NCBI RefSeq assembly: GCF_017814945.1
Contig: NZ_JAGIPX010000050.1
Location: 1 to 64,000, forward strand
Length of the DNA: 64,000 bases
Source: Paraburkholderia sp. LEh10
Lineage (GTDB): Bacteria > Pseudomonadota > Gammaproteobacteria > Burkholderiales > Burkholderiaceae
Direction: 5' to 3'
The notes under the pieces are model-generated. The model was given only the letters and a program-made list of their open reading frames with translations, ran no database searches and was not told the origin of the DNA. A program made the position numbers and the translations under genes. Below are positions 63,909 through 64,000 of the stretch, piece after piece (the first letter of the stretch is position 1; each line of letters begins with the position of its first letter).

Positions 63909-64000
63909 GCTTGCCCACCTGAAATAGAGCGGCGGCCATAAGGCACTGTCCAACGCACCATCGGGACGCCGGCCGCCAAACCAGCTGCCGTTATGCAGCC

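Overview
The window is high-GC bacterial DNA. Burkholderia-type families (NodT outer-membrane factors, a short DUF4148-like protein, a Gram-negative porin relic, a LivM-LivG fusion) point to a betaproteobacterium of the Burkholderiaceae, most likely Paraburkholderia or a close relative; this is an inference from gene content. No rRNA, tRNA, CRISPR array or intact insertion sequence was recognised.

Region 1 (about 1-20,050) is a C1-oxidation block. It has methanofuran-type cofactor genes (mfnB, mfnE, mfnF, mfnD, a HisA-like TIM barrel and a DUF447 protein), then the formyltransferase/hydrolase complex fhcBADC, a cytochrome b561, and pqqBCDE. These are followed by a NarL-type response regulator and a convergent, overlapping histidine kinase, a TonB-dependent receptor and a secreted beta-propeller. 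Together they suggest PQQ-dependent alcohol oxidation in the periplasm feeding formaldehyde into the tetrahydromethanopterin/methylofuran route to formate. The alcohol dehydrogenase, pqqA, fae, mtdB and mch are not in the window.

Region 2 (20,050-28,400) is a patchwork: a GntR/FCD relic, an ArsR regulator, a stand-alone acetolactate synthase large subunit, a GlxA-type regulator, a Mug glycosylase, a LysR gene broken by a one-base frameshift, an ABM-type protein and an HMA-like protein without metal-binding cysteines. Region 3 (28,700-42,150) holds two efflux systems. One is an EmrB/EmrA/NodT tripartite pump on the + strand. The other is an RND pump (permease, adaptor, outer-membrane factor) on the - strand in line with a CusR/CusS-like two-component system; a 22-bp palindrome very close to the E. 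coli CusR box lies upstream of the permease.

Region 4 (42,200-49,900) carries a hypothetical gene, a CDP-alcohol phosphatidyltransferase, a DUF4148-like secreted protein and a branched-chain amino-acid-type ABC operon (livK, livH, fused livM-livG, livF). Region 5 (49,900-53,650) is degraded: a truncated DUF1348 gene, an AT-richer secreted beta-helix protein, about 1.2 kb without genes, and a porin pseudogene. Region 6 (53,670-63,908) encodes a REC-GAF-kinase-REC protein, a roughly 2,000-residue soluble hybrid kinase with a tandem HAMP array (seven near-identical 92-residue units), and a class III CoA-transferase.

The best candidates for under-described biology are the unassigned members of the C1 block, the operator-like DNA in front of the TonB receptor, and the HAMP-array kinase locus. 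Starts were chosen by eye from Shine-Dalgarno-like sequence, overlaps and family start points.
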